Positions 24,669 to 32,449 of a stretch of DNA of 35,319 nucleotides are shown here, one piece after another. The first letter of the stretch is position 1. Every line of letters starts with the position of its first letter. The stretch covers positions 1 through 35,319 of the forward strand of contig DATFYX010000031.1 in the NCBI GenBank assembly GCA_035314825.1. The letters run 5' to 3'. The translations under genes and the position numbers were made by a program. The DNA comes from Candidatus Eremiobacteraceae bacterium. Its GTDB lineage: Bacteria; Vulcanimicrobiota; Vulcanimicrobiia; Eremiobacterales; Eremiobacteraceae. A model generated the notes under the pieces. It saw only the letters and a list, made by a program, of their open reading frames with translations, was not told the DNA's origin and made no database searches.

Positions 24669-24688
24669 CCCGCGCTCTTGAGCGCGGG
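24669..24688. terminator. Strong hairpin between DUF2203 gene and rnpB
   Basis: Perfect inverted repeat CCCGCGCTC / GAGCGCGGG with TT between, eight bases after the DUF2203 stop and 11 bases beyond the 3' end of rnpB on the other strand. No T-run on either side, so it may be a bidirectional 3'-end hairpin rather than a classical intrinsic terminator. Confidence 0.5.
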
Positions 24689-24699
24689 CGTTCGAATAT

Positions 24700-25069
24700 G
24701 CCGAGACGTGCCTGTAAGCCGGGTTCTGTAGCGGCGTGAGCCGCGACGATCATCTCTCTGCGACGTCCGTCGCCGGACGCCTGGTGCGACGTGATGTGGG
24801 AACCGGCGGGCCGCCGGCGCCTCCTTGCGGAGACGATCCCAACCGTCTTGCTCCGAGTGGGGTTTGCCCGTCAGCCGCCTTTCGGCGGCCCCGGTGCGCT
24901 CTTACCGCACCATTTCACCCTTACCACGAGGCTTGCGCCTTGGGCGGTATGTTTCTGTGGCACTTTCCTTCGAGTCGCCCCGACCAGCCGTTAACTGGCA
25001 CCCTCGCCCGATGGAGCCCGGACTTTCCTCAAGCGATCGAATCGCCCGCGATCGTCCGGCACGCTCGGC
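24700..25069 (-). ncRNA. rnpB: RNase P RNA, bacterial type A
   Basis: Catalytic RNA that matures tRNA 5' ends. On the minus strand the conserved core segments appear in order: GAGGAAAGTCCGGGCTCC near the 5' side, GAAAGTGCCACAGAAACATA followed by CCGCC, GGTAAGGGTGAAATGGTGCG followed by GTAAGAGCGCACC, and at the 3' end AGAGAGATGATCG with ACAGAACCCGGCTTAC. The terminal helix P1 is formed by GCCGAG-CGTGCC and GGCACG-T-CTCGGC, which sets the ends; length about 370 nt. The GGCTTAC element near the 3' end can pair with the tRNA 3' end region as in known RNase P RNAs. A perfect TATAAT lies six bases upstream of the 5' end. Confidence 0.97.
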
Positions 25070-25075
25070 CCGTGG

Positions 25076-25081
25076 ATTATA
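25076..25081 (-). promoter_or_regulatory. Minus-strand -10 box TATAAT of rnpB
   Basis: Perfect consensus TATAAT six bases before the P1 helix of RNase P RNA. It directly follows the TGA of the upstream terpene-cyclase gene (TGATATAAT), so the rest of the promoter lies inside that coding end. No good -35 hexamer is evident. Confidence 0.7.
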
Positions 25082-26131
25082 TCACGAACGAGCCATGCGC
25101 GTGTAGAGCTTGAGCAACGGGTGCGGGTCGAGATCGACACCTGCGTGGCGCAGGATCTCCAGCGCCGCCTGGCGCGCGGACTTGGAGAGCGTCGGGCGAG
25201 TGCAATAGTAGCCGCACATAGCGCGTAGCGCGAACACGTGGGGCTCTGGGTCGGGCAGCGCCGTCAGGCGCTGCTGCGCGATGCGCGCGATCCGCTCGAT
25301 GCCCGCGTGCGCGGCACCCGCGTCGGGATAGCAGGCGACGAAGTTGAGCTCACCGTGAGCCCGGTCTTCGTCCTGATCGACGAAGTAGTCGAGCAGGATG
25401 TGCAATCCGGTGAAATATGGGAAGCACGCGTCATATATCTGTTGGGCGTGCAGGGCCGGCAGACCGCGGGTGAACGCCGCGTGCGCGAGCGCGAACGTCG
25501 CCATCGTCGAGCCGCTGGCCGCGGCGCCCTCAAACCATGTGAGATCGGGGGCGACGTTCCCAAATGCGGCTTCGCATCGGCGCTCACGTTCGCCCGGAGC
25601 CAGATGCTTGAGCGCTTGCAGCTCGCAATAGCGGCGTGTGATGTCTGCGACCAGCGCATTGACGGCGCCGTAGGAAGGCAGGCCGGCGAAACTCGCCTGC
25701 GATTCAGCGACAAGAGCGGCGAGATAGCCGCCGTCAGCCACCCGACGATGTCTGAAGTAATCGCGCAGTGGCGCCCCGGGCGTCACGGCGTCGGCGAGCG
25801 CCTCGTGCAACGCGCGGAAATCGGCCTCGTCCTGCGCGCCGATGCGATCGCATAGATTATCGAGGTAGTCGACCGCCGTCTCGTAGGCTGCCACGAGTTT
25901 GACGAAGCTTGCCGCTTCGGCTGCCGGCAAGAATGTGGCGAAGACGCAGCCGCCATGCACGTGAAAGGCCTTGTGTCTGATGCTCGAGAGCGCTTCGCGG
26001 CGTAGCGACGGATCGGGGATCGCGCCGGCGCGCGTGCGCCAAGCGCGCAATCGCGACGACGCCTTGGGCACGACGGCGGTGAGAAAGCGCAGCGCCAAGG
26101 CGACCGTCTGGTTATCCACGCGAGTGCCCAT
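25082..26131 (-). CDS. DUF2600/YtpB-like terpene cyclase
   Basis: 349 aa, all-helical. It matches the DUF2600 family, whose Bacillus member YtpB is tetraprenyl-beta-curcumene (sesquarterpene) synthase. Two acidic clusters typical of it are present: DYLDNLCDR near residue 88 and LLDYFVDQDEDR near residue 245, expected to hold Mg2+ and the diphosphate of the prenyl substrate. No signal or membrane helix is evident. No partner prenyltransferase is adjacent, so the substrate chain length is unknown. The start is ATG at 26131, 90 bp from the divergent protease gene. The TGA stop abuts the rnpB -10 box. Confidence 0.82.
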   Translation of the reverse strand: MGTRVDNQTVALALRFLTAVVPKASSRLRAWRTRAGAIPDPSLRREALSSIRHKAFHVHGGCVFATFLPAAEAASFVKLVAAYETAVDYLDNLCDRIGAQDEADFRALHEALADAVTPGAPLRDYFRHRRVADGGYLAALVAESQASFAGLPSYGAVNALVADITRRYCELQALKHLAPGERERRCEAAFGNVAPDLTWFEGAAASGSTMATFALAHAAFTRGLPALHAQQIYDACFPYFTGLHILLDYFVDQDEDRAHGELNFVACYPDAGAAHAGIERIARIAQQRLTALPDPEPHVFALRAMCGYYCTRPTLSKSARQAALEILRHAGVDLDPHPLLKLYTRMARS

Positions 26132-26221
26132 ACGACGAGTTCAAGGTCGCAGCCCTGCGCGCGTCGTAGTCCGCAGCCACATTCACGGCGCCGGCAGGGC
26201 TTTGTAGGGAGGTCTCCTTCG

Positions 26222-28882
26222 TTGCGTTACTCAGCCGCGATCTTCGCGTGCATCGCGATGTTCGTCATTTCTTGGTCACCGCAGCCATCGCGGTCCGCGA
26301 ACGTGGTCGCCATCCCGGTCTCGATCACGCCGGTCGGCAGTCCGTCGCCGTCGGCGGTCTCGGCCGGCGATGTCGTCGGCGCCCCCTACGAGAGGTTCAA
26401 AGAGAACGCAGAATCGCAGCCGGGTCTATTCACGGTGTGGCGCAAGAGCGGGCGCGTCTATTTCGAACTCGCCGCGGCGCAGTTCGACACTCCCTACCTG
26501 CTCGTGCCGACCCTTGTCGACGGCATGGATGCGCAGCGCTTCCTCGTCTCCGGCGTGCCCTTCGGCTCGTACCTGCTGCGTTTCCATCGCACCGGCGAGC
26601 GCGTCATCGTGTTCGAAGACAATCCATACGGCAAGGCCAAGCCGGGGACGCCGGCCGCGCTCAGCGTCGCGAACTCCTATCCGCCGTCGGCGATCGCCGC
26701 TGTCGCCATCGCCTCGGTGGATAAGGCGACGGGCAACGTCGTGATCCCCGCAGACTTCCTGTTGACGGATATCAACGATGTCACGAGTCTGATCAACAAC
26801 CCATTCGCGTCCCCGCTCGCGCGCTACTCGCTCAACCCCACGCTGGGCTACTACGGGCCGAGCAAAGCGTTTCCGAAGAACGTCGAGGTCGAGACGGATT
26901 TGACATGGAGCTCCGGGACAGGCGATCCGACGCTCGACGCGGTCCCCGACTCTCGCTATCTCTTCCTCAAGATCCATGACAGCATCTTGGAGCTGCCAGA
27001 CGACGGCTACCGGCCGCGCCTTGCCGACGACCGGGTGGGCTATTTCCTGACGGCGCGGCGCCAGTACGACAACCAGCAGTACGGCGACAACAGTTTTGAG
27101 ATCTACATCAACCGCTGGAACGTCGAGAAATCCGACCCCAACGCGCGCGTCTCGCCGGCCAAGAATCCGATCGTGTACTACATCCTCAACGAAGTACCGG
27201 TGCCGTATCGCGCGCCCGTGCGCGACGCGATCCTGGAATGGAACAAAGCATTCGAAGCGGTCGGCATCACCCACGCGATCGAAGTGCGCCAGCAGCCGGA
27301 TGACCCGAACTGGGATCCTGACGACGCGCGCTATTCGATCGTGCGCTGGGCGACGACGTCGATCCCGGCGTTTAGCGCATTCGGGCCGAGCATCACCAAC
27401 CCGCTCACCGGGGAGATCTTCCGCGGTGAAGTGGTGATGGACGCCAACATCGTTCGCGCGTATAACTTGCGCTACACGGAGATCATCGATCCGACGCGCG
27501 GCGCGTCGGCTGCCGAGCGCTTCGCCTGTCAGATGCACGATTGCGACCTGGCCACCGAGGTGGCCAATCAGCGCGATTGGGCGGTCCTGGCGATGCAGCT
27601 TGACGGGCGCATGGCCGAACCGTCATCGCAGTATACCAACGATTCCATCAAGCAGATCGTGCTGCACGAGTTCGGACACACTCTCGGCTTGCGCCACAAC
27701 TTCGGATCGGAAGTCATCTACACGATGCCGCAGGTCCAGAGCAAGACCTTCGCACGCTCCCACGGGATCGTCGGTTCGGTCATGGCATACACGCCGGTCA
27801 ATCTGTCGCCGCACGGCCAGCCGCAGGGCGAGCTGTTCATGCTCACGCTCGGCCCGTGGGACTACGCGATGATCAAGTACGGGTACGAGCAGATTTCCGC
27901 AAGCTCACCCGAGCAGGAGCTGCCGACGCTGCGCGGGCTTGCTGCGACCTATACCCAGCCGGATCTCCACTATTCGACCGACGAAGACGCGCAATTCGTC
28001 AACGGCTTCGCGACAGATCCGCGCGCGAACCCGTATGACCTCACAAACGATCCCTTGCTGTTCGCACGCAATAATCTCGCGATCGACCAGCGCATGTTCA
28101 ACCTCTTGCTGACGCGCCGCCCGCAGTCGGGCGATAGTTACGAGATCGTGCGCCGCGACGTCGCGACGGTGTTGGCCAACTGGTACCGCTACACGCTGTA
28201 TGCGACGACGTATATGGGGGGCGAGTACTTCACGCGCAATCACAAGAACGATCCTAACGCGAAGACGCCGTTCATCCCGATGCCGCGGACGCAAGAGCGG
28301 CAAGCGTACGAATTGCTGGACCACTACGTGTTCGGCGAGGCGGCGTTCGGCATCTCGCCGCAGCTGCTGAACAGCATGGGTTCCACGCGCTACAACCACT
28401 GGCAGAGCGATCCGAACGACACGGGCAGGCTTGACTTCCCGCTCGAGGTCGCGATCACGAATTTCCAAACGCTCGTGCTGCGCCGCATGTTCGACGCCAA
28501 CGTGCTGGCGCGGCTTGACAGCATGGAGCTGCGTACGTCCAAACCGGGGCAGACCATGAGCCTCGCTGATCTGTTCGACTGGACGTATCAGAGCGTCTAC
28601 GGCGACCTCGCGAAGAGCGGGCTGACGACCATCGGGCCGGTGCAGCGCAGCTTGCAGTACCGCTACGCCGACCTGCTCGCGCACATCGCCCTGCGCCCCG
28701 ATCCGGGCACGCCGAGCGACGCGCGCGCCCTGGCCCGCCATCAGCTGGCCTCGCTTTCGACCAGGATCACGCAGACGCTGAATCGCGACAACCTGGACGA
28801 GGTCACGCAGGCCAACCTCGAGGCGATCCGCAGCACGGCCGACCGAGCGCTTAGCGCTCAGGTGATCACACCGGCGCCGTAG
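26222..28882 (+). CDS. Secreted zinc-dependent metalloprotease (DUF5117/DUF4953 type)
   Basis: 886 aa. A signal peptide (residues about 1-26) is followed by a DUF5117/5118-like N-terminal part (SQPGLFTVWRKSGRVYFELA, then SGVPFGSYLLRF). The catalytic domain carries HEFGHTLGLRH near residue 482, which fits the metzincin zinc motif HExxHxxGxxH, with a downstream Met-turn candidate VMAYTPVNLSPHG. The C-terminal about 300 residues are mostly helical, ending before residue 886. Such proteins are found in diverse bacteria as large exported proteases of unknown substrate. TTG at 26222 is used as start, with GGGAGG about nine bases upstream; it is the last canonical start before the signal peptide. 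Confidence 0.88.
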   Translation: MRYSAAIFACIAMFVISWSPQPSRSANVVAIPVSITPVGSPSPSAVSAGDVVGAPYERFKENAESQPGLFTVWRKSGRVYFELAAAQFDTPYLLVPTLVDGMDAQRFLVSGVPFGSYLLRFHRTGERVIVFEDNPYGKAKPGTPAALSVANSYPPSAIAAVAIASVDKATGNVVIPADFLLTDINDVTSLINNPFASPLARYSLNPTLGYYGPSKAFPKNVEVETDLTWSSGTGDPTLDAVPDSRYLFLKIHDSILELPDDGYRPRLADDRVGYFLTARRQYDNQQYGDNSFEIYINRWNVEKSDPNARVSPAKNPIVYYILNEVPVPYRAPVRDAILEWNKAFEAVGITHAIEVRQQPDDPNWDPDDARYSIVRWATTSIPAFSAFGPSITNPLTGEIFRGEVVMDANIVRAYNLRYTEIIDPTRGASAAERFACQMHDCDLATEVANQRDWAVLAMQLDGRMAEPSSQYTNDSIKQIVLHEFGHTLGLRHNFGSEVIYTMPQVQSKTFARSHGIVGSVMAYTPVNLSPHGQPQGELFMLTLGPWDYAMIKYGYEQISASSPEQELPTLRGLAATYTQPDLHYSTDEDAQFVNGFATDPRANPYDLTNDPLLFARNNLAIDQRMFNLLLTRRPQSGDSYEIVRRDVATVLANWYRYTLYATTYMGGEYFTRNHKNDPNAKTPFIPMPRTQERQAYELLDHYVFGEAAFGISPQLLNSMGSTRYNHWQSDPNDTGRLDFPLEVAITNFQTLVLRRMFDANVLARLDSMELRTSKPGQTMSLADLFDWTYQSVYGDLAKSGLTTIGPVQRSLQYRYADLLAHIALRPDPGTPSDARALARHQLASLSTRITQTLNRDNLDEVTQANLEAIRSTADRALSAQVITPAP

Positions 28883-28934
28883 CTGCAGTCGCGGCGCGAG
28901 GACGCACCGCGCAGGAACCGGAAAGGAGGACCGT

Positions 28935-29330
28935 ATGCGTACCATACTGCCCTCCTTTTTGTTCGGCGCGGCCGCGCTCGCTGCGGCGATCGTCGCCGGC
29001 ACGGGCAACGCGGTGGCCGACGCCCCGACGCCGCCCCCGCAGGCTTCGACGCCGCCCAATCTCATCGTCATTCGCACGTTTGGATTCGTGCCCGCGAACA
29101 TCACGGTGACATCGGGGACGGCCGTCGCATTCCGCAATGAGGACACGACCGCGTCGCACACGGTCGCATCGACGACGGGTGCGTTTGCGCCGCAATTCCT
29201 GGGCTACGGGATGGTCTTCAGCGTGACGCTTGTCAAGGCCGGCAAGTACCCGTTCAACTGCTCCGACGCGCCGTACATGAAGGGCGAGATCACGGTCACC
29301 GGAGGCAGCGCTTCGAGTCCCTCGCCCTAG
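28935..29330 (+). CDS. Exported cupredoxin-like protein with an altered copper site
   Basis: 131 aa. Signal peptide (about residues 1-28) then a plastocyanin/azurin-like domain: VIRTFGFVPANITVTSGTAV, the histidine-containing SHTVAST and the C-terminal loop NCSDAPYMKGEITVTG. Cupredoxins usually carry C-x2-H-P-x-M; here C, P and M are kept but the histidine is replaced by alanine, leaving His, Cys and Met as possible ligands. It may still bind copper weakly or have lost the function. A strong GGAAAGGAGG precedes the ATG by five bases. It is 52 bp after the protease, so co-expression is possible. Stop overlaps the convergent gene in CTAG. Confidence 0.85.
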   Translation: MRTILPSFLFGAAALAAAIVAGTGNAVADAPTPPPQASTPPNLIVIRTFGFVPANITVTSGTAVAFRNEDTTASHTVASTTGAFAPQFLGYGMVFSVTLVKAGKYPFNCSDAPYMKGEITVTGGSASSPSP

Positions 29331-30028
29331 CTCGCCGCTGCGCGGCGCGTTGATGAGCGGCCGGACGCGGCCAGACGCGGCATGCGGCGCGGCAGGACGA
29401 TCGCGCGATCAGAACCCCGCGCGTTCACGCGCACGAACAACGGCGAGATCCGTACTTCAACGGCCTGCGTGAAGAACTCGGCGCCCAGCTGGTAGGCGTT
29501 CCCCTCGAGATGCAAGATGCACCGCGCATTGACGACGGCGGGTGTCGCCGTGTCGCGCCATTGGCGCGGGTCCTTCGCCCACCGGCATAGGAACACGGCG
29601 AACATGTCGCGGCGCAGCCATAAGACCATCGCGAGGGCGAGCAGTCCAAACCCGTAGAGCAGGTTGGGTTGGAACGTCAGGAACGCCCGTACCTGCGATA
29701 TGATATCCGTGTTCGCGGCGTCGCTCGCAGAGGCGAATCGGTTGGCGAGCGATCGGTGGCCGCGCAACTGGGCCGCCGAAGCGTGCGATTGCCGCGCGCT
29801 GGCGCGTGCGACGTGCCCGACCGTGGGAACGTGCTTGCCGTGCAGGTTGGAACCTTGGATCGCTGTGCCCGGCTCTACGTAAGGGGCGAAACCTGAGAAG
29901 CCGAGCATCGGCAGGATGGAGGGTGCCGCCGCGAGTCCGAGCATCAAGCCGCAGAGGACAGCGAAGAGCAGTCCTAATATCTCTTGTAACTGGACCTGCG
30001 GTTCACCGCCCGCGTTCCCACCAGGCAT
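29327..30028 (-). CDS. Unknown two-helix membrane protein
   Basis: 233 aa, no family recognised. Membrane helices near residues 17-41 (ILGLLFAVLCGLMLGLAAAP) and 122-139 (LLYGFGLLALAMVLWLRR) flank a soluble Ala/His/Ser-rich segment of about 75 residues; the C-terminal part after the second helix is beta-like and ends in a basic, Arg/Ala-rich tail. ATG at 30028 has GGGA about eight bases upstream. A perfect inverted repeat lies 36-54 bp upstream, where an operator or promoter would be expected. Confidence 0.6.
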   Translation of the reverse strand: MPGGNAGGEPQVQLQEILGLLFAVLCGLMLGLAAAPSILPMLGFSGFAPYVEPGTAIQGSNLHGKHVPTVGHVARASARQSHASAAQLRGHRSLANRFASASDAANTDIISQVRAFLTFQPNLLYGFGLLALAMVLWLRRDMFAVFLCRWAKDPRQWRDTATPAVVNARCILHLEGNAYQLGAEFFTQAVEVRISPLFVRVNARGSDRAIVLPRRMPRLAASGRSSTRRAAAS

Positions 30029-30063
30029 TCGTCTAATCCCATAAGACAGCCCGGTCCCCCAGC

Positions 30064-30082
30064 GTCACACTACGCGTGTGAC
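30064..30082. promoter_or_regulatory. Perfect inverted repeat upstream of the membrane protein gene
   Basis: GTCACAC (30064-30070) and GTGTGAC (30076-30082) around TACGC. It lies between tRNA-Ala and the minus-strand gene starting at 30028, so it may be an operator for that gene or a 3' hairpin of the tRNA transcript. The choice cannot be made from sequence. Confidence 0.4.
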
Positions 30083-30142
30083 ACTCGAAGGTCCTCGGAC
30101 TGGTGGACTAAAACGAAAGACCCGGAAATTTCGGATAATCTG

Positions 30143-30215
<73 letters not shown>

Positions 30216-30259
30216 GAGCGAGCGGTCCTTTTTCAAGCACCGCCCTTGCGACTCCCGCT

Positions 30260-30721
30260 CTACTTGACCGTCGTGTCGCCTTTGCCGACGATCGCGTCGT
30301 TCGCGGTCATCGACATCGTGATCGGTCCCGTGTAACCCGGCTTGAGATCGAAGTAGACGACCGCTTTGCCGGTGACGCCGGGGTCGAGCGAGTCCGGATC
30401 GCACTTGTTCTCCGCGGATTGGTCGGCGGTGATCACGGTGCCGTCGGAAAGCGCGATCGAGAATTCAGAGGGATCGCACTGGACCGGGTCCTTCGATATG
30501 TTGTGGATCGAGAAGCCCAACCGCAGCAACGCCGCACCCCCGGTCGTCACCGCTACGTCGTCAAATGCGAGGTCGACCGCCTTGCGCATCGGCAGCGCGG
30601 CCTGGGAGGCCTGCGGCGACGCGGCGGCCGGCGCCGTCGTAGTCGCTTCCTTCTTGGAGCAGGCCGGGGAGAGCACGATCAGGAGAGCGAGAGCGCTGCT
30701 AGCGGCGATGGTCCGGTCCAT
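30260..30721 (-). CDS. Putative lipoprotein with DUF4352-like beta domain
   Basis: 153 aa. The signal peptide ends in a lipobox-like SPAC near residue 21, followed by an Ala/Thr/Pro-rich linker and a beta-sandwich-like domain (LLRLGFSIHNISKDPVQCDP ... GKAVVYFDLKPGYTG). The pattern of a conserved asparagine in N.S..P followed by a residue describing F.I.L.DG and later a V.F.......P resembles DUF4352/telokin-like extracellular domains, although the match is loose. Two cysteines (QCDP and NKCDP) may form a disulfide. The ATG at 30721 is chosen since GAGG lies upstream and the signal peptide starts there; the open frame continues upstream without sense. Divergent from the permease gene. Confidence 0.72.
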   Translation of the reverse strand: MDRTIAASSALALLIVLSPACSKKEATTTAPAAASPQASQAALPMRKAVDLAFDDVAVTTGGAALLRLGFSIHNISKDPVQCDPSEFSIALSDGTVITADQSAENKCDPDSLDPGVTGKAVVYFDLKPGYTGPITMSMTANDAIVGKGDTTVK

Positions 30722-30850
30722 GTTGACATCCCTCATTGCGCGAACGGGTGCGATGAACAGGAAACCTCGATTTGAATCGCTTCGGCCATGCGTGCGGGAA
30801 ATCCCACGGAGCGCCCGAAACCACGGCGCGACCGTAGGGAGCTTCTGAGC

Positions 30851-32395
30851 GTGGCAAAGACCGGCAGCGAATTGCGTCGCGCCGTGACGACGTGGGGTTC
30901 GTACGCGTGGGGCTATGCCGACGTCGGCGCCGACATCTATGTCGCGCTCGGCGCGGTCGTGGGCATCGCGGCGGGCGCCTCGAACATCGCGTTCGGTTTC
31001 GCCGGACTCGTCTATGTGTGTATCGGCCTCGCATATACGGAGCTGGCCGCCGCATACCCGATCGCCGGCGGCGGGCAGTTCTTCGTCACTCGAGCGCTTG
31101 GCGATTTCATGGGCTTCGTCGCCGGCTGGGCCGTACTGCTCGACTTCACGATCGACATCAGCTTGTTCGCGTGGTTCACCATCGGCTACGTGAGCTCTCC
31201 CAAGTTGATCCCATGGCTTGCTTCGCCCGAGCATCACATCTATTATTTCATCTGCGTCCTGGCGGTCGCCGGTTTTTTGACGTACATCAATGTGATCGGG
31301 GTCAAGCAGTCGTCGCGCGTCAACGAAGTCGTCGCGGCGGTCGACGTATGCGTCGAGACGTTCATCTTGGCCTGCGGCTTCCTGTTCGCGTGGCACCCGC
31401 AGCTGCTCGTGCATACGATGCAACAGCACTGGCCGACCACCAACGATCTGCTGAAGGGCGTGTCGTTCGCCATCGTTTCGTTCGTCGGCCTCGAGAGCAT
31501 CTCGCAGGCCGCCGAAGAGACGCAGCGCCCGTCGACGGTCATGCCGCGCACGTCGGTCGCGCTCATCTTGACCATTCTGATCTTCGCGCTGGCCTACTCG
31601 AATCTGGTGCTCGGCATGCACGGACCGATCGACGCGAACGGTCACGAGACTCCGCTGTTCGCTTTTTTGGGGAACAGCCAGAACAACGACAAGGCGATCG
31701 CGCTGCTGGCGGGCATGCTGCCGTACGTCGGCGGAGCGCTCGCGTACATCGTGCCTGCCGTCGGTGCGTTCCTGCTCATGATATCCAGCAATTCCGGGGT
31801 GTTCGGCGCATCGCGCATCGCCTATTCGATGGGCAAGTACCAGCTGCTGCCCTCGCTCTTCCAGCAGATCAGCCGCAAGACCAAGACGCCAGTGGTCACG
31901 ATTCTGATCTTCTCAGGGGTCGCGCTCGTCGAACTGCTCGCGGCGTACAGGCAAGGCGACGATGCGATCAACTTCTTGCTGGATCTGTACGCCTTCGGCG
32001 CCGCGCTCTCGTACACGTTGGTCTTCGTCGCGCTCATCACGTTGCGATTCACCGATCCGTGCGCGCCCAGGCGGTTCCGCATGCCGCTCAACTTCCCGGT
32101 GACGGTCGGTGGGCGGACGGCGCCGGTCTCGGCGCTCTCGCTCGTCGGCCTGGCCGGCATTTTCGCCATCCTCATCTTCACGCTGCTCACGCATCCGATC
32201 GGGCGGATCGCCGGGCCGACCTGGGTGCTGCTCGGGATCGTCTTCTTCGCCATCTATCGGACGCGCACGAAGCGCCCGGTCTTCGGCAGCGTGCCGCGCC
32301 ATTGGGTGAAGCTGCACGAAGACACCCTCGCCAATGCGGGCGAGCTTGAGATGCTCGACGAGTACCGCGAGTGCATCGCGGCTCGTGGCAAGTGA
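30851..32395 (+). CDS. APC-superfamily amino acid permease
   Basis: Inner-membrane secondary transporter, 514 aa, with about 12 membrane helices. The first helices show the APC pattern: IYVALGAVVGIAAGASNIAF then LAYTELAAAYPIAGGGQFFV, the equivalents of the substrate-binding broken helix and the AE..A..P..GG loop. Later SFVGLESISQAAEETQRPS matches the conserved F.G.E...AEE...P segment. The substrate is probably an amino acid or related amine, unspecified. GTG at 30851 is preferred (GGGAG nine bases upstream); an in-frame ATG at 30788 would add 21 basic residues. An inverted-repeat hairpin starts five bases after the stop. Confidence 0.88.
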   Translation: MAKTGSELRRAVTTWGSYAWGYADVGADIYVALGAVVGIAAGASNIAFGFAGLVYVCIGLAYTELAAAYPIAGGGQFFVTRALGDFMGFVAGWAVLLDFTIDISLFAWFTIGYVSSPKLIPWLASPEHHIYYFICVLAVAGFLTYINVIGVKQSSRVNEVVAAVDVCVETFILACGFLFAWHPQLLVHTMQQHWPTTNDLLKGVSFAIVSFVGLESISQAAEETQRPSTVMPRTSVALILTILIFALAYSNLVLGMHGPIDANGHETPLFAFLGNSQNNDKAIALLAGMLPYVGGALAYIVPAVGAFLLMISSNSGVFGASRIAYSMGKYQLLPSLFQQISRKTKTPVVTILIFSGVALVELLAAYRQGDDAINFLLDLYAFGAALSYTLVFVALITLRFTDPCAPRRFRMPLNFPVTVGGRTAPVSALSLVGLAGIFAILIFTLLTHPIGRIAGPTWVLLGIVFFAIYRTRTKRPVFGSVPRHWVKLHEDTLANAGELEMLDEYRECIAARGK

Positions 32396-32399
32396 AGAA

Positions 32400-32427
32400 G
32401 AAGAGGGCGGCCGCAGCCGTCCTCTTC
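32400..32427. terminator. Hairpin between convergent APC permease and exported-protein genes
   Basis: 12-bp stem, GAAGAGGGCGGC (32400-32411) with GCCGTCCTCTTC (32416-32427), one G-U pair, loop CGCA. It begins five bases after the permease stop and precedes the stop of the minus-strand gene, so it may end both transcripts. The flanks give at most a short TTCTTC on the minus strand. Confidence 0.7.
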
Positions 32428-32449
32428 GGGTCGTGGTTCGCGCCCGAGC

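Noticed and set aside
26112-26120. TTATCCACG, close to a DnaA box
   Set aside because: Single site, inside the coding start of the terpene cyclase and without neighbours.
30788-30850. Upstream ATG start for the APC permease
   Set aside because: It adds a basic stretch without a ribosome-binding site; the GTG at 30851 has GGGAG at suitable distance. The choice remains uncertain.
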